From NCBI GenBank assembly GCA_023389745.1, contig JAEWED010000205.1, positions 1 to 54,074 of the forward strand: a stretch of 54,074 nucleotides of DNA, given 5' to 3'. Positions 15,221 to 23,483 of this stretch are shown one piece after another. The notes under the pieces were generated by a model. That model had not been told where the DNA came from, searched no databases, and saw only the letters and a program-made list of their open reading frames with translations. The DNA is from Actinomycetes bacterium (GTDB lineage Bacteria > Actinomycetota > Acidimicrobiia > Acidimicrobiales > Microtrichaceae). The stretch's first letter is position 1; the number at the start of each line of letters is the position of its first letter. Both the position numbers and the translations under genes were made by a program.

Positions 15221-17275
15221 TCACGCCGTGGTCGTGGTTCGGGCGGCGGCGACCAGTAGCGGCCGGGTCAACGCGGCGCCGGCCAGCCCCACCGCCGCCG
15301 CGGCGACGACCACGAGGACGAGCTGCACGAGGTCCGGTCCGACGAGGTCCTCGGTGTCCGCACCGAAGCCGAGCATCAGCAGGACCGCGCTCACCAGGCC
15401 GACGGCGACGGCACCGGCGGTCGCTCCCACGAGTGGGAGCACGGACTGCCACCGGCGAGCGCGCTGGAGCTCGGCGACGGGCATGCCCCCGAGGGCCAGT
15501 CGAGCGATGGTGCGACGCTGGTCGATCACCGACGCCGCAGCGGCGACCGCGGACGACGCTGCCGCGAGCAGCACGCCGGCGATCAACACCACCAGCGAGG
15601 CGCGTTGCACGTCGGCGACGAACATCTGGTCGCCGAACACGTCGTCGGTCCCCGCCAACAGCGGCAGCCCGCCGCGCAGGTCGTCGGTGGCGGTGCGCAG
15701 CGCGTCGATCGAGCCCGACGGCCCGAGCACCCCGTACACCGCGAGCTGGGTCCCGGGCTCGAGCTGGGAGTTGGCGATGCCGTCGGTCGACCCGCCGAGG
15801 GCGCCGGTTACGTCGAGCTGCAGACCCGGGAACCGGGCCCTCAGCTCGTCCTGCGCAGCGACCAGCGCCGGCGCGTCGGCGACCGTGATCGCCAGCACGA
15901 ACTCGTCGGACGGGTCACGTTCGACGATCTTGGCCTCGGCGCTGGGCAGCACTCCGGCGAGGAACCCGGCGATCAACCCGGCGAGCACGACCGAGCTGAC
16001 GATGCGGTAGGCGCTGCGAGGATCCTCGACGATGCGTCGACCTGCGATCAGCAGCGGGGTCCGCCGCGCGAGGCCGACCATGGCCCGTCCGATCAGCGAG
16101 GTGATCCACGGGCCGACGAGGGCGAGCGACCCGATGACCACCCCCAGCGCGGCGATCATCGACAGCGTGGAGCCGCCACTCGCAGCGACCATCGTCGTCG
16201 CACCGAGCACCACGATCGCTCCCAGGGTGCCGAGCACGCGGGGCCAGCGTGCTCGTTGCGCCTCGACCGAACGGCTCACGCCGAGCGGGCTGGTCGACAC
16301 CCGCCGCAGCGACAGCAGCGCGGCGACGACGCAGATCGCGATGGCGCCGGCGGTGAGCCCGACGGCGAGCCCGGGTGAGAGGCGCAGGTCGTCGGGGAAC
16401 CATCGGCCGCCGGCGATCTCGACGCCGTCGAGCATCGGTGTCACGAGCACGGAGATCCCGACACCGATCACGGCACCGATCGCCGCGCCGATGGAGGTCT
16501 CCGCCGCGGCGAGCGCACGGACCGAGCCGGGGGTCGCACCGGCGAGACGGATCGCCGCCATGCGCTGCTCGCGGCGCGCTGCGGTCAGCCGGGCGGAGGA
16601 GCCGACGAGCATGAGCGCCGGCACCGACACCAGGACCACCGCCACCAGCGCGAGGTCGCGGTAGAGCTGCAGGTCGCGGTCGGTCGCGCCGGTGTCGAAC
16701 CCGGTGATGCCGACCGCCGACGACGGGGAGCCCGGCACGCGTTGCCCGATCGGGGTGATGTCGTCGAGCGCCGCTGGCTCGCCGAGTGCTCCGACGGGTG
16801 CGCCGCTCACGGCGAGCAGCTCGTCGGGCCGGGTCAGCCCGGCTGGCCCGATCGTGCCGACGATGGCGCCGAAGCGCGCACCGAGCTCGGTCGAGGGGTG
16901 CGCGTCGATGAGCGCGGCGAGGGCGGGGGACACCCACGACGTGCCCGGCGCAGGTGCGGCCCGCATGCCCGGGGGCACCGGCACGGCCGTCTCGGCAGCG
17001 ATGGGTGCAAGTTCGACGCGCTCGATGCGCGCCCCCTCGAAGAAGTCGACCGAGCGTCGTTGCAGCGCCGTCGGGGAGGTGCCCTCGGCGGCGGGTGAGG
17101 GCTCACGCCAGACCAGGCGGGCCTCGCGTGCACCGAGCCCGGACCACGCCGCGATCACCGTGCCGGCGATGAGGGTCGCGACGGCCACGCCGACGGCGCA
17201 GAGGGCGATGGCGCTCATGGCCTGCCGCGGCGCACGGCGGATGAGGACCGGCAGCAGGCGCAGCGTGGCGATCAC
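15221..17275 (-). CDS. ABC transporter permease, FtsX/MacB type
   Basis: A 684-residue permease. The first transmembrane helix is at about residues 20-42, followed by a large extracytoplasmic domain to about residue 200. Three further helices, a short loop and a second FtsX-like unit end the protein, giving eight to ten helices. The repeated stretch LTAARREQRMAAIRLAGATPGSVRALAAAETSIGA is the classic FtsX-domain coupling region. The GTG start overlaps the ATPase stop (GTGA). With the ATPase and the adjacent two-component genes it resembles peptide-antibiotic-sensing or lipoprotein-handling exporters. The substrate is unknown. Confidence 0.8.
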   Translation of the reverse strand: MIATLRLLPVLIRRAPRQAMSAIALCAVGVAVATLIAGTVIAAWSGLGAREARLVWREPSPAAEGTSPTALQRRSVDFFEGARIERVELAPIAAETAVPVPPGMRAAPAPGTSWVSPALAALIDAHPSTELGARFGAIVGTIGPAGLTRPDELLAVSGAPVGALGEPAALDDITPIGQRVPGSPSSAVGITGFDTGATDRDLQLYRDLALVAVVLVSVPALMLVGSSARLTAARREQRMAAIRLAGATPGSVRALAAAETSIGAAIGAVIGVGISVLVTPMLDGVEIAGGRWFPDDLRLSPGLAVGLTAGAIAICVVAALLSLRRVSTSPLGVSRSVEAQRARWPRVLGTLGAIVVLGATTMVAASGGSTLSMIAALGVVIGSLALVGPWITSLIGRAMVGLARRTPLLIAGRRIVEDPRSAYRIVSSVVLAGLIAGFLAGVLPSAEAKIVERDPSDEFVLAITVADAPALVAAQDELRARFPGLQLDVTGALGGSTDGIANSQLEPGTQLAVYGVLGPSGSIDALRTATDDLRGGLPLLAGTDDVFGDQMFVADVQRASLVVLIAGVLLAAASSAVAAAASVIDQRRTIARLALGGMPVAELQRARRWQSVLPLVGATAGAVAVGLVSAVLLMLGFGADTEDLVGPDLVQLVLVVVAAAAVGLAGAALTRPLLVAAARTTTTA

Positions 17276-18033
17276 GACGTCACCTCGCCCGCGAGCTCGG
17301 CCCCTGACCGGACCTCGGTGTGGAGCACCCGGCCGTCGCGCATGTGCACGATGCGATCGGCGGTGGCGGCGACCTCGGGGTCGTGGGTGACCACCAGCAG
17401 CGCGGCGCCGGCGTCGCGGCACGCGCCGGTGAGCACCGTCATCGTCGCGGCGCCGGTCGCCCGGTCGAGCGCCGCGGTCGGCTCGTCCGCGAACACGACC
17501 GACGGTCGCACGACCAACGCCCGGGCGATCGCAACCCGCTGCAGCTGACCGCCGGAGAGCTGACCCGGGCGCCGGTCCTCCATGCCGTCGAGACCGAGCG
17601 GGGCGAACCACTCGGCGGCGGCGGCGGTCGCCCGCCGCCGGGACGTCCCACCGAGCATCAGCGGCAGCGCCACGTTCTCGACCGCCGGCAGTTCCGGGAG
17701 CAGCTGGTCGGACTGGAACACGAAGCCGAAGCGCTCTCGTCGCAGCCTCGACGAGGCCCGCTCCCCGAGCCGCGAGATCGGGTGCCCGTCGAGGGACACG
17801 TCGCCCTCGTCGGGACGGGTGAACCCCGCGATGCAGTGCAGCAACGTGGACTTCCCCGATCCGCTCGGACCCATGACGGCGGTCGAGGTGCGTGGGTGCA
17901 GCTCGATGCTCACTCCGCCGAGGGCGGTCGTGGCGCCGTACCGCTTGACCAGCCCGGCCGCGGCGAGCACGGGGCCCGCGTGGGTCGGTTCGCCGGGTCG
18001 GTCGGGGGCGTGGAGGAGGCTCGTTCGGCTCAT
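17272..18033 (-). CDS. ABC transporter ATP-binding protein (MacB/LolD type)
   Basis: A 253-residue ATPase. Walker A is GPSGSGKST, the Q-loop FVFQSDQLLPELPAVENVALPL is typical of the LolD/MacB group, the signature is LSGGQLQRVAIARAL, Walker B is VVFADEPTAALD and the H-loop VVTHDPEVA. It energises the FtsX-type permease encoded next. ATG 18033 is preferred, and an in-frame ATG at 18045 is possible. It is divergent from the histidine kinase gene, so the two-component pair may control it. Confidence 0.85.
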   Translation of the reverse strand: MSRTSLLHAPDRPGEPTHAGPVLAAAGLVKRYGATTALGGVSIELHPRTSTAVMGPSGSGKSTLLHCIAGFTRPDEGDVSLDGHPISRLGERASSRLRRERFGFVFQSDQLLPELPAVENVALPLMLGGTSRRRATAAAAEWFAPLGLDGMEDRRPGQLSGGQLQRVAIARALVVRPSVVFADEPTAALDRATGAATMTVLTGACRDAGAALLVVTHDPEVAATADRIVHMRDGRVLHTEVRSGAELAGEVTS

Positions 18034-18152
18034 GGCGTCGATCATCCGTGCCGGCGGGCGTGTGCACATCGGCCCGGAGGACATCCCTCCTCGGCCGAAC
18101 GGACGAGCTGTCGACCGGCCGATCAGCCGAGGTGCGCCCGACGGAGGCGCCG

Positions 18153-18158
18153 TACGAT
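18153..18158 (+). promoter_or_regulatory. -10 box TACGAT, leaderless promoter of the histidine kinase gene
   Basis: TACGAT ends 6 bases before the ATG at 18165. This supports the ATG at 18165 over an in-frame upstream start at 18048. It lies in the 131-bp divergent region shared with the ABC operon. Confidence 0.45.
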
Positions 18159-18164
18159 CGTCCG

Positions 18165-19484
18165 ATGACCGGCGACGCGCCCCCCGCATCTCCCCCGTCG
18201 GACACCGGTCGGCGGCCGCATTCGAGCGCTTCGTTCGCACCCACGTCGGTCGACCGCCTCGTCGAACGGCTCCAACCTTCCTCGCCCCTGCTGGCCCGCG
18301 TGTCGGACGGAGCGTTCGTGTTGTTCGCGTTGCTGCTGGCCGCGTTCGACGCGATGGTCGCCTTCTCGCAGGCGGGCAGCTGGACCCGAGTGGACAGGGT
18401 GATGCCGCTCGCGGTGCTCGGCGTCAGCCTGATCGCGGTCGTGGCGGTGGCCGTACGCCGTCGGCACTGCATCCTGGCGCTCGTCGTGGTCAGCGGCGCG
18501 ACGTTGGGACTGACCGCCGTCGCGATCTTGACCTCCACCTCCCTCCAGCCGTCGCTCACCGCGCTGTTCGCCCTGGCGCTGCTCTCGGCGCACGCCCTTC
18601 ACGTCGAACCAGGTGGCCCGGCGGTCGCGGCGTCCGTGCTCGCAGCGGTCGCGATCCTCGGTGAGCCCGCACGCATGCAGACCTCTCTCACGATGGTCGT
18701 GCAGTTCCTGTGCCTGAGCTGCTTCGGTGCGGCCGTCGCCATCGGCATCTACCTCCGCTGGTCCGCCTGGCGGCGGTTCGCCGGGGAGGAGGCGGCACGC
18801 AACGACGAGCGACTCGAGATCGCACGCGAGCTGCACGACCTGGTCGGTCACTACGTGACGGGCATGGTCGTGCAGGCCCAGGCCGCACGACACGTCGCCA
18901 CGACCAATCCGGCGGCAGCGACCGAGGCGCTGGAGCGCATCGAGACTGCCGGCGGCGAGGCGATGACGGCGATGCGTCGCATGATCGGCGGACTGCGCGA
19001 CGACGCCGCGACGACGCCGGGTGTCGGCTGGGACGAGGTCGAGGCCCTGGGTGCCGCGGCGGTCGGTGACGGCGTACCGCTCCGTCTCACCATCGACCCG
19101 TCGGTGCGCAGCATCCCGGTCGAGCTGACGCCGTCGGTGCACCGCATCCTCGCGGAGTCCCTCACGAACGTGCGTCGCCACGCCCGCGAGGTCACCGTGG
19201 TCGATGCGACCGTCGACATCGAGGGCGACGGCGCCGGCACCTCGGTCGTGGTCCGAGTGCACGACGACGGGCTCGGCTCGGTCGCTCCCCTGCACGACAC
19301 CTACGGGCTCGTCGGCATGCGGGAGCGTGCCGAAGCGCTGGGGGGCACCCTCTACGCCGGACCTGCTCCCTCGGGCGGGTGGCTCGTGCGCGCCACCTTC
19401 CCGGTCACGACCGGTCCGCTCGGGCCTGTCGCCGTCGGGCCTGTCGCTGTCAGGACGGGGTCTGCGGCCGGCGGCGCTCGATGA
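18165..19484 (+). CDS. Sensor histidine kinase, NarL/DesK type
   Basis: A 439-residue kinase. A disordered N-terminus is followed by about six transmembrane helices (residues 48-200) forming the sensor. The HisKA_3 dimerisation helix is RLEIARELHDLVGHYVTG, with His224 as phosphoacceptor. The GHKL ATPase domain has N-box ILAESLTNVRRHA, the G1 segment VHDDGLGS and YGLVGMRERAEALGG. A 15-bp duplication (about 19430-19455) makes the C-terminal GPVAVGPVAV. It is coupled to the response regulator by a 4-bp overlap. Signal unknown. Confidence 0.88.
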   Translation: MTGDAPPASPPSDTGRRPHSSASFAPTSVDRLVERLQPSSPLLARVSDGAFVLFALLLAAFDAMVAFSQAGSWTRVDRVMPLAVLGVSLIAVVAVAVRRRHCILALVVVSGATLGLTAVAILTSTSLQPSLTALFALALLSAHALHVEPGGPAVAASVLAAVAILGEPARMQTSLTMVVQFLCLSCFGAAVAIGIYLRWSAWRRFAGEEAARNDERLEIARELHDLVGHYVTGMVVQAQAARHVATTNPAAATEALERIETAGGEAMTAMRRMIGGLRDDAATTPGVGWDEVEALGAAAVGDGVPLRLTIDPSVRSIPVELTPSVHRILAESLTNVRRHAREVTVVDATVDIEGDGAGTSVVVRVHDDGLGSVAPLHDTYGLVGMRERAEALGGTLYAGPAPSGGWLVRATFPVTTGPLGPVAVGPVAVRTGSAAGGAR

Positions 19485-20137
19485 TCCGCGTGCTCGTCGC
19501 GGACGACCAGGAGATGGTGCGTGCGGGCTTCCGGATGATCCTCGACAGCGATCCCGAGATCGAGGTCGTCGCCGAGGCCCCCGACGGTCGAGCCGCGGTG
19601 GAGCTCGCCCGCGAGCTGCGCCCCGACGTGAGCCTGGTCGACATCCGGATGCCGCACCTCGACGGGCTCGAGGTGACCCGGCTGCTCGCAGGGCCCGACG
19701 TCGACGATCCGATGAAGGTGGTCGTCGTGACCACGTTCGACCTCGACGAGTACGTGCACCGGGCGATCCTGCACGGCGCCGCGGGTTTCCTGCTCAAGGA
19801 CGCCGGGCCGACGCTGCTGCTCGAGGCGGTGCGTGCCGCCCACCGCGGCGACGTGCTGATCTCGCCCTCGATCACGCTGCGGCTGCTGCAGCACTTCGCC
19901 GCGCCAGCCGACTCGCCGACACCGGCACCTGCGTCGCCCGCCGTGCCGCTCACCGAGCGGGAGGGCGAGGTGCTCGCAGCGGTCGCGACCGGGCGTACGA
20001 ACGCCGAGATCGCCGACGAGCTCTACATCTCGCTCAGCACCGTCAAGACGCATTTGGCGAGCCTGCAGGACAAGATCGGCGCCCGGAACCGCGTCGAGCT
20101 CGCCGCGTGGGCATGGCGTTCGGGACGCATGGGCTGA
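19481..20137 (+). CDS. Response regulator, NarL/LuxR family
   Basis: A 218-residue DNA-binding regulator. The receiver domain has the acidic pair DD (8-9), phosphoacceptor Asp54 (LVDIRMPHLDG), Thr (VVTTFD) and Lys (LLKDAG). The LuxR-type helix-turn-helix is at about 150-210 (LTEREGEVLAAVATGRTNAEIADELYIS, TVKTHLASLQDKI). Its start overlaps the kinase stop (ATGA). It is probably activated by that kinase and, from its position, a candidate regulator of the divergent ABC operon. Confidence 0.9.
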   Translation: MIRVLVADDQEMVRAGFRMILDSDPEIEVVAEAPDGRAAVELARELRPDVSLVDIRMPHLDGLEVTRLLAGPDVDDPMKVVVVTTFDLDEYVHRAILHGAAGFLLKDAGPTLLLEAVRAAHRGDVLISPSITLRLLQHFAAPADSPTPAPASPAVPLTEREGEVLAAVATGRTNAEIADELYISLSTVKTHLASLQDKIGARNRVELAAWAWRSGRMG

Positions 20138-20189
20138 CGCTCGCTGAGAAATGTTCAATGTCGTCGGCTGCGAGGTCGACATCATTGGC

Positions 20190-20930
20190 ATGTCAGGGAG
20201 AGGGAACGGCCAGTCAGGCTTCACGCTGCTCGAGTTGCTGGTCGTCATGGTGATCATGGCCGTCGTGTCGGGCGGGGCCATCGTCGGTGTCGCGGCCGTG
20301 CGACGCTCCGCGCAGGACGCCGCGTGCACCGCGGACGCCGACACGCTCGAAACCGCAGAGCAGGCGTCGTTCGCGACGACCGGGTCGTACCTCGACGAGC
20401 AGCGCTTGGTGGACGCGGGCTACCTCATGGGCCCCTCGGACCACTTCGACGTGACGGCGACGCAGCTCGGCTACGAGCTGGTGCCCGTCGGCGACTGCAC
20501 GCTTGCCGGACCGGAGGTGGCCGCCGGGGAGCCCTCGGACGACGATGCGGCTGGGGCCGCTGACGCTGCACACCCCGAGGAGACGGTCCCGGAGGCGGCA
20601 CCCCCGGAGGCGGCACCAATGCCGGGAGCCGACCCGCCCGTCCCGGTCGAGGGGGCAGCGGCGGACGCGAAGCCGGCCGAGCCGAGCCCGACGACGACTG
20701 GGCCGACGACGACTGGGCCGGCCGCGACCGGTTGCGCGAAGGGGCAGGTCGACCTCAACTCGGCCGACAAGAAGCAGCTCCGGACGATCAGCGGGGTCGG
20801 TGGGGACGAAGCCACCCGCATCGTCAAGCAGCGGCCGTTCCGCAGCCTGGATCAGCTCGCCGAGGTGAAGGGCCTGTCCGACGCCCAGGTGGAGAAGATC
20901 ATCGACGAAGGCGTGGCCTGCATCGCCTGA
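20190..20930 (+). CDS. Type IV pseudopilin fused to a ComEA-like helix-hairpin-helix domain
   Basis: A 246-residue fusion. A prepilin leader (MSGRGNGQSG) precedes FTLLELLVVMVIMAVVSGG with Glu at mature position 5, so a prepilin peptidase should cut after Gly10. A short globular part with two Cys (46 and 103) follows, then a Pro/Ala/Thr linker (about 105-180). A C-terminal helix-hairpin-helix module (184-243: QVDLNSADKKQLRTISGVGGDEATRIVKQRPF) is the ComEA-type DNA-binding fold. ATG 20190 gives a normal 10-residue leader; ATG 20151 would make it 23. It suggests a pilus-borne DNA-binding protein for DNA uptake. No other pilus genes are in the window. Confidence 0.8.
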   Translation: MSGRGNGQSGFTLLELLVVMVIMAVVSGGAIVGVAAVRRSAQDAACTADADTLETAEQASFATTGSYLDEQRLVDAGYLMGPSDHFDVTATQLGYELVPVGDCTLAGPEVAAGEPSDDDAAGAADAAHPEETVPEAAPPEAAPMPGADPPVPVEGAAADAKPAEPSPTTTGPTTTGPAATGCAKGQVDLNSADKKQLRTISGVGGDEATRIVKQRPFRSLDQLAEVKGLSDAQVEKIIDEGVACIA

Positions 20931-20981
20931 CCGGAATGCGCGTCAGGCCGGCGCGCGCGTCAGACCGGAGCGCGCGTCAGA
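20931..20981. repeat. Three perfect-period 17-bp tandem copies between convergent genes
   Basis: CCGGAATGCGCGTCAGG (20931-20947), CCGGCGCGCGCGTCAGA (20948-20964) and CCGGAGCGCGCGTCAGA (20965-20981). The array begins right after the stop of the pseudopilin gene, and its last copy contains the stop codon of the TetR gene (20977-20979). Confidence 0.85.
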
Positions 20982-21780
20982 CCGCGGCGGTCTCGGTGAG
21001 CGACACGGGCGGCTCGGCCCGCACCAGAAGCCGGTTGCGCAGGGCCAGGCCGGCGACGACGTCGGTCGCCTCTCGCAGCTGGTCGGCGCCGGCGCCCCAG
21101 CCGCGCAGCAAGTCGTTCGACAGCTGCAGCGCGAGCGAGCGACCGTCGAGCAGGAGGCGTTCGTCGGGATGTGCGTTCGACACCAGCAGGGCGCCGTTGA
21201 GGCCACCCGCCCAGCGCAGCGTGCGCGCCATCGACACCTCGAGCGGCTCGTTGCCGTCGGCGCCGCCGGTCCCGCACTCCAGCACCCCGAGCTCGACCGC
21301 ACGGTCGATCAGCAGGCGGAACTCGTTGATGAGCGTCAGCGCGTGGGGGAGCACATCGGGACCCTCCTCGCCGATCTCGCGGTTCGGCGTCGAGATGAGC
21401 GCCTGCAGCAACTCGAACTCGCGCGGGTGCAGATCCGGGCCGGCGGTGAAGAGGTGTCCGAAGGCGACCAGCCGCACCAGCGCCGCGAGGTCGTCGTCGA
21501 CCGAGAGGCTGGCGAGCTCGTCGTCCCAGGTGGACAGGCTGGCGTCGAAGGTGGCCTGGAGGGTCTGGATCGCCGCGATCTGCAGCTCGCTCAGCAGCGC
21601 CGTCTTCGAAGGGAAGTAGGTGTAGATCGTGCCGACGGCGCAGTCGACGATCTCGGCGACCGCCTGCATCGTCAGCCCCGAGAGACCCTTCGTCGCGATG
21701 ATCTCAGTCGCTGCGTTCATGAGCTGCGCGTGTCGCGTGGCCCGGTTCTGTGCGCGGCGTCCGACGGGGGGTGTGGTCAT
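20977..21780 (-). CDS. TetR/AcrR-family regulator, candidate repressor of the acyl-CoA regulon
   Basis: A 267-residue TetR protein, long for the family. The helix-turn-helix is at residues 38-57 (MQAVAEIVDCAVGTIYTYFP). The ligand domain carries DPLHPREFELLQALIS-like helices. It is divergent from the ketosynthase/thiolase operon, with operator site C between them. The same palindrome stands before other acyl-CoA genes here, so it is the best candidate for the cognate repressor, probably released by an acyl-CoA. The stop codon lies inside a 17-bp tandem repeat. Confidence 0.85.
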   Translation of the reverse strand: MTTPPVGRRAQNRATRHAQLMNAATEIIATKGLSGLTMQAVAEIVDCAVGTIYTYFPSKTALLSELQIAAIQTLQATFDASLSTWDDELASLSVDDDLAALVRLVAFGHLFTAGPDLHPREFELLQALISTPNREIGEEGPDVLPHALTLINEFRLLIDRAVELGVLECGTGGADGNEPLEVSMARTLRWAGGLNGALLVSNAHPDERLLLDGRSLALQLSNDLLRGWGAGADQLREATDVVAGLALRNRLLVRAEPPVSLTETAAV

Positions 21781-21859
21781 GGGCTCATGCTCTCCGGTCT
21801 CGGGCTGATCCGCACGTCGACATGCACCCGGCTGCAGGCAGCGGTGGCACGGCCCCTTT

Positions 21860-21876
21860 TCTGACAGATCGTCAGA
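21860..21876. promoter_or_regulatory. Palindromic operator, site C
   Basis: TCTGAC-AGATC-GTCAGA: 6-bp perfect arms, with one mismatch when the 7-bp form of the other sites is used. A -10-like TAGACT follows at 21883-21888. It lies in the 238-bp divergent region between the TetR gene and the ketosynthase operon. The transcript for the latter would have an untranslated leader of about 125 bases, in which I see no structured RNA. Confidence 0.6.
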
Positions 21877-22018
21877 TCATCGTAGACTCGTCGGGTCCCG
21901 AGAGGTTGCACCAGCACTGTCTCCTCGGGTGGGTGAGCCCGATCGTCGGTCCGTCCCAGGTGGGGGTGGGGTCCGAGGGTTCGACCCGGTGGAACAGAGC
22001 TGGGTCGAGGAGACGTCC

Positions 22019-23482
22019 ATGCGAGGCATCATCAGCGCCGCCGGCTACCTGCCGCACTGGAGGTTGCAGCGCTCGGCTGTGACCGAAGTCCTCGGCGTCA
22101 ACGCCGGCAAGGGCACCCGGACCGTGGCCTCCTACGACGAGGACGCGCTGACCATGGCCGTCGACGCCGGCCGGCGTGTCCTGGCCGACGCGCCCGCCGC
22201 ACGCCCGAGCGCACTGTGGTTCGCGACCACGTCGCCGACCTATGCCGAGAAGACGAACGCGACCATCGCCCACGCGGCGCTGCGACTCGACCCCGAGGTG
22301 CTGGCCGCCGACGCGGGTGCGGGTCTGCGCGGCACCAACGCCGCGCTGCGCTCGGCGCTGCGGTCGACCGAGCCGGCGGTGCTGGTGCTCGCCGGCGACG
22401 TCCGAACGGGCATGGCCGGCTCGACCGACGAGAAGGACGGCGGCGACGCCGGCGCAGCCATCCTCGTCGGGGACAGCGCTGAGAGCGGCGCCGAGGTGAT
22501 CGCCGAGTACCTCGGTGGTGCATCCGCGACCCGCGAGTTCCTCGACCGCTGGCGTGAGCCGGGCGAGCTTCGCACCCGTTCGTGGGAGGACCGCTTCGGT
22601 GAGCAGCGTTACGCCGACCTCGCCGGTGCGGCGTGGACCGCCGGTCTGAAGGACGCCGGCCTCGAGCTCGACCAGGTCGCCCGTGTCGCGATCGCCGGCC
22701 CCCGGGCCCGGGCGGGAGCGGGACTGTCGAAGCAGCTCGGTGCCGCCGACGTCGAGGTCGTCGACGCGCTCGCCGGCAGCGTCGGGTACACCGGCGCTGC
22801 GCACCCCGCGCTGCTGCTCGCCTCGCTGCTCGAGCAGTCCGAGCCCGGTCAGGTCGTCGCACTGGTGTCGATGGCCGACGGCGCCGACACCTTCTTCTTC
22901 CGGGTCACCGACGCCGCCGCGACTCGTCGCTCGTCGACGTCGATCGTCCCGGTCGGCGAGCAGGCCGCCGGCGGTGACGACACGCTCGCCTACGCGAAGT
23001 ACCTGTCGTGGCGAGGTGTCATGCCACTCCAGCCGCCGAACCGCCCCGAGCCGGCTCGCATGTCCGCCTCGGCCGCCGAACGGCGCCTGGACTGGAAGTA
23101 CGGCTTCGTGGGTTCCAAGGACCGTGCCTCCGATGCGCTCCACCTGCCGCCCGCCCGGGTCTCGTTTGTCGGGGGCAACGTCGACGACATGGACCCGGCG
23201 CCCATGGCCGACGTCCCGGCGACGGTCGCGACCTTCACCGTCGACCGCCTCGCCTACTCGCCGTCGCCGCCGGTCGTGTTCGCCGTCGCCGACTTCGAGG
23301 GTGGCGGCCGGCTGCCGGTCGAGCTCACCGACGTCCGCCCGGCCGACGTCTCGATCGGCATGACCGTCGAGATGACCTTCCGCCGTCTGAACACCTCGGA
23401 CGGCATCGCGAACTACTTCTGGAAGGCGCGCCCCGTCCGGGGCGCCGCCACGACCGGCACCGACGCAGCGGGGGAGAACTGA
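22019..23482 (+). CDS. Ketosynthase-III/HMG-CoA-synthase-like protein fused to DUF35 (OB-fold)
   Basis: A 487-residue two-domain protein. Residues 1-330 have the thiolase-like fold of HMG-CoA synthase/KAS III (GIISAAGYLPHWRL, ALWFATTSPTYAEKTNA). Residues 345-475 are a DUF35 acyl-CoA-associated OB-fold. In the nucleophile position the sequence is DAGAGLRGTNAAL (Gly102 by alignment with NACYGGT), so the acyl-accepting Cys is absent. The rubredoxin-like Cys ligands of DUF35 are also missing (FVGSKDRASDALHLPP). It probably works as a scaffold or acyl-CoA channel for the thiolase encoded next, as in archaeal thiolase/HMGCS/DUF35 complexes or Ltp2-ChsH2 aldolases. The ATG has GAGGAG 8 bases upstream. 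Confidence 0.75.
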   Translation: MRGIISAAGYLPHWRLQRSAVTEVLGVNAGKGTRTVASYDEDALTMAVDAGRRVLADAPAARPSALWFATTSPTYAEKTNATIAHAALRLDPEVLAADAGAGLRGTNAALRSALRSTEPAVLVLAGDVRTGMAGSTDEKDGGDAGAAILVGDSAESGAEVIAEYLGGASATREFLDRWREPGELRTRSWEDRFGEQRYADLAGAAWTAGLKDAGLELDQVARVAIAGPRARAGAGLSKQLGAADVEVVDALAGSVGYTGAAHPALLLASLLEQSEPGQVVALVSMADGADTFFFRVTDAAATRRSSTSIVPVGEQAAGGDDTLAYAKYLSWRGVMPLQPPNRPEPARMSASAAERRLDWKYGFVGSKDRASDALHLPPARVSFVGGNVDDMDPAPMADVPATVATFTVDRLAYSPSPPVVFAVADFEGGGRLPVELTDVRPADVSIGMTVEMTFRRLNTSDGIANYFWKARPVRGAATTGTDAAGEN

Positions 23483-23483
23483 C

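Noticed and set aside
18048..18164. N-terminal extension of the histidine kinase from a start at 18048
   Set aside because: The extension has no homology. It would overlap the divergent promoter region and the -10 box TACGAT at 18153.
15221..18559. A 1112-codon minus-strand frame covering permease, ATPase region and kinase start
   Set aside because: Only the part from the GTG at 17275 has permease homology, and the ATPase is in a different frame.
20931..20981. Tandem repeats considered as a CRISPR array
   Set aside because: Units are 17 bp with no spacers, only three copies, and there are no cas genes. The same holds for the arrays at 11629, 33502 and 43452.
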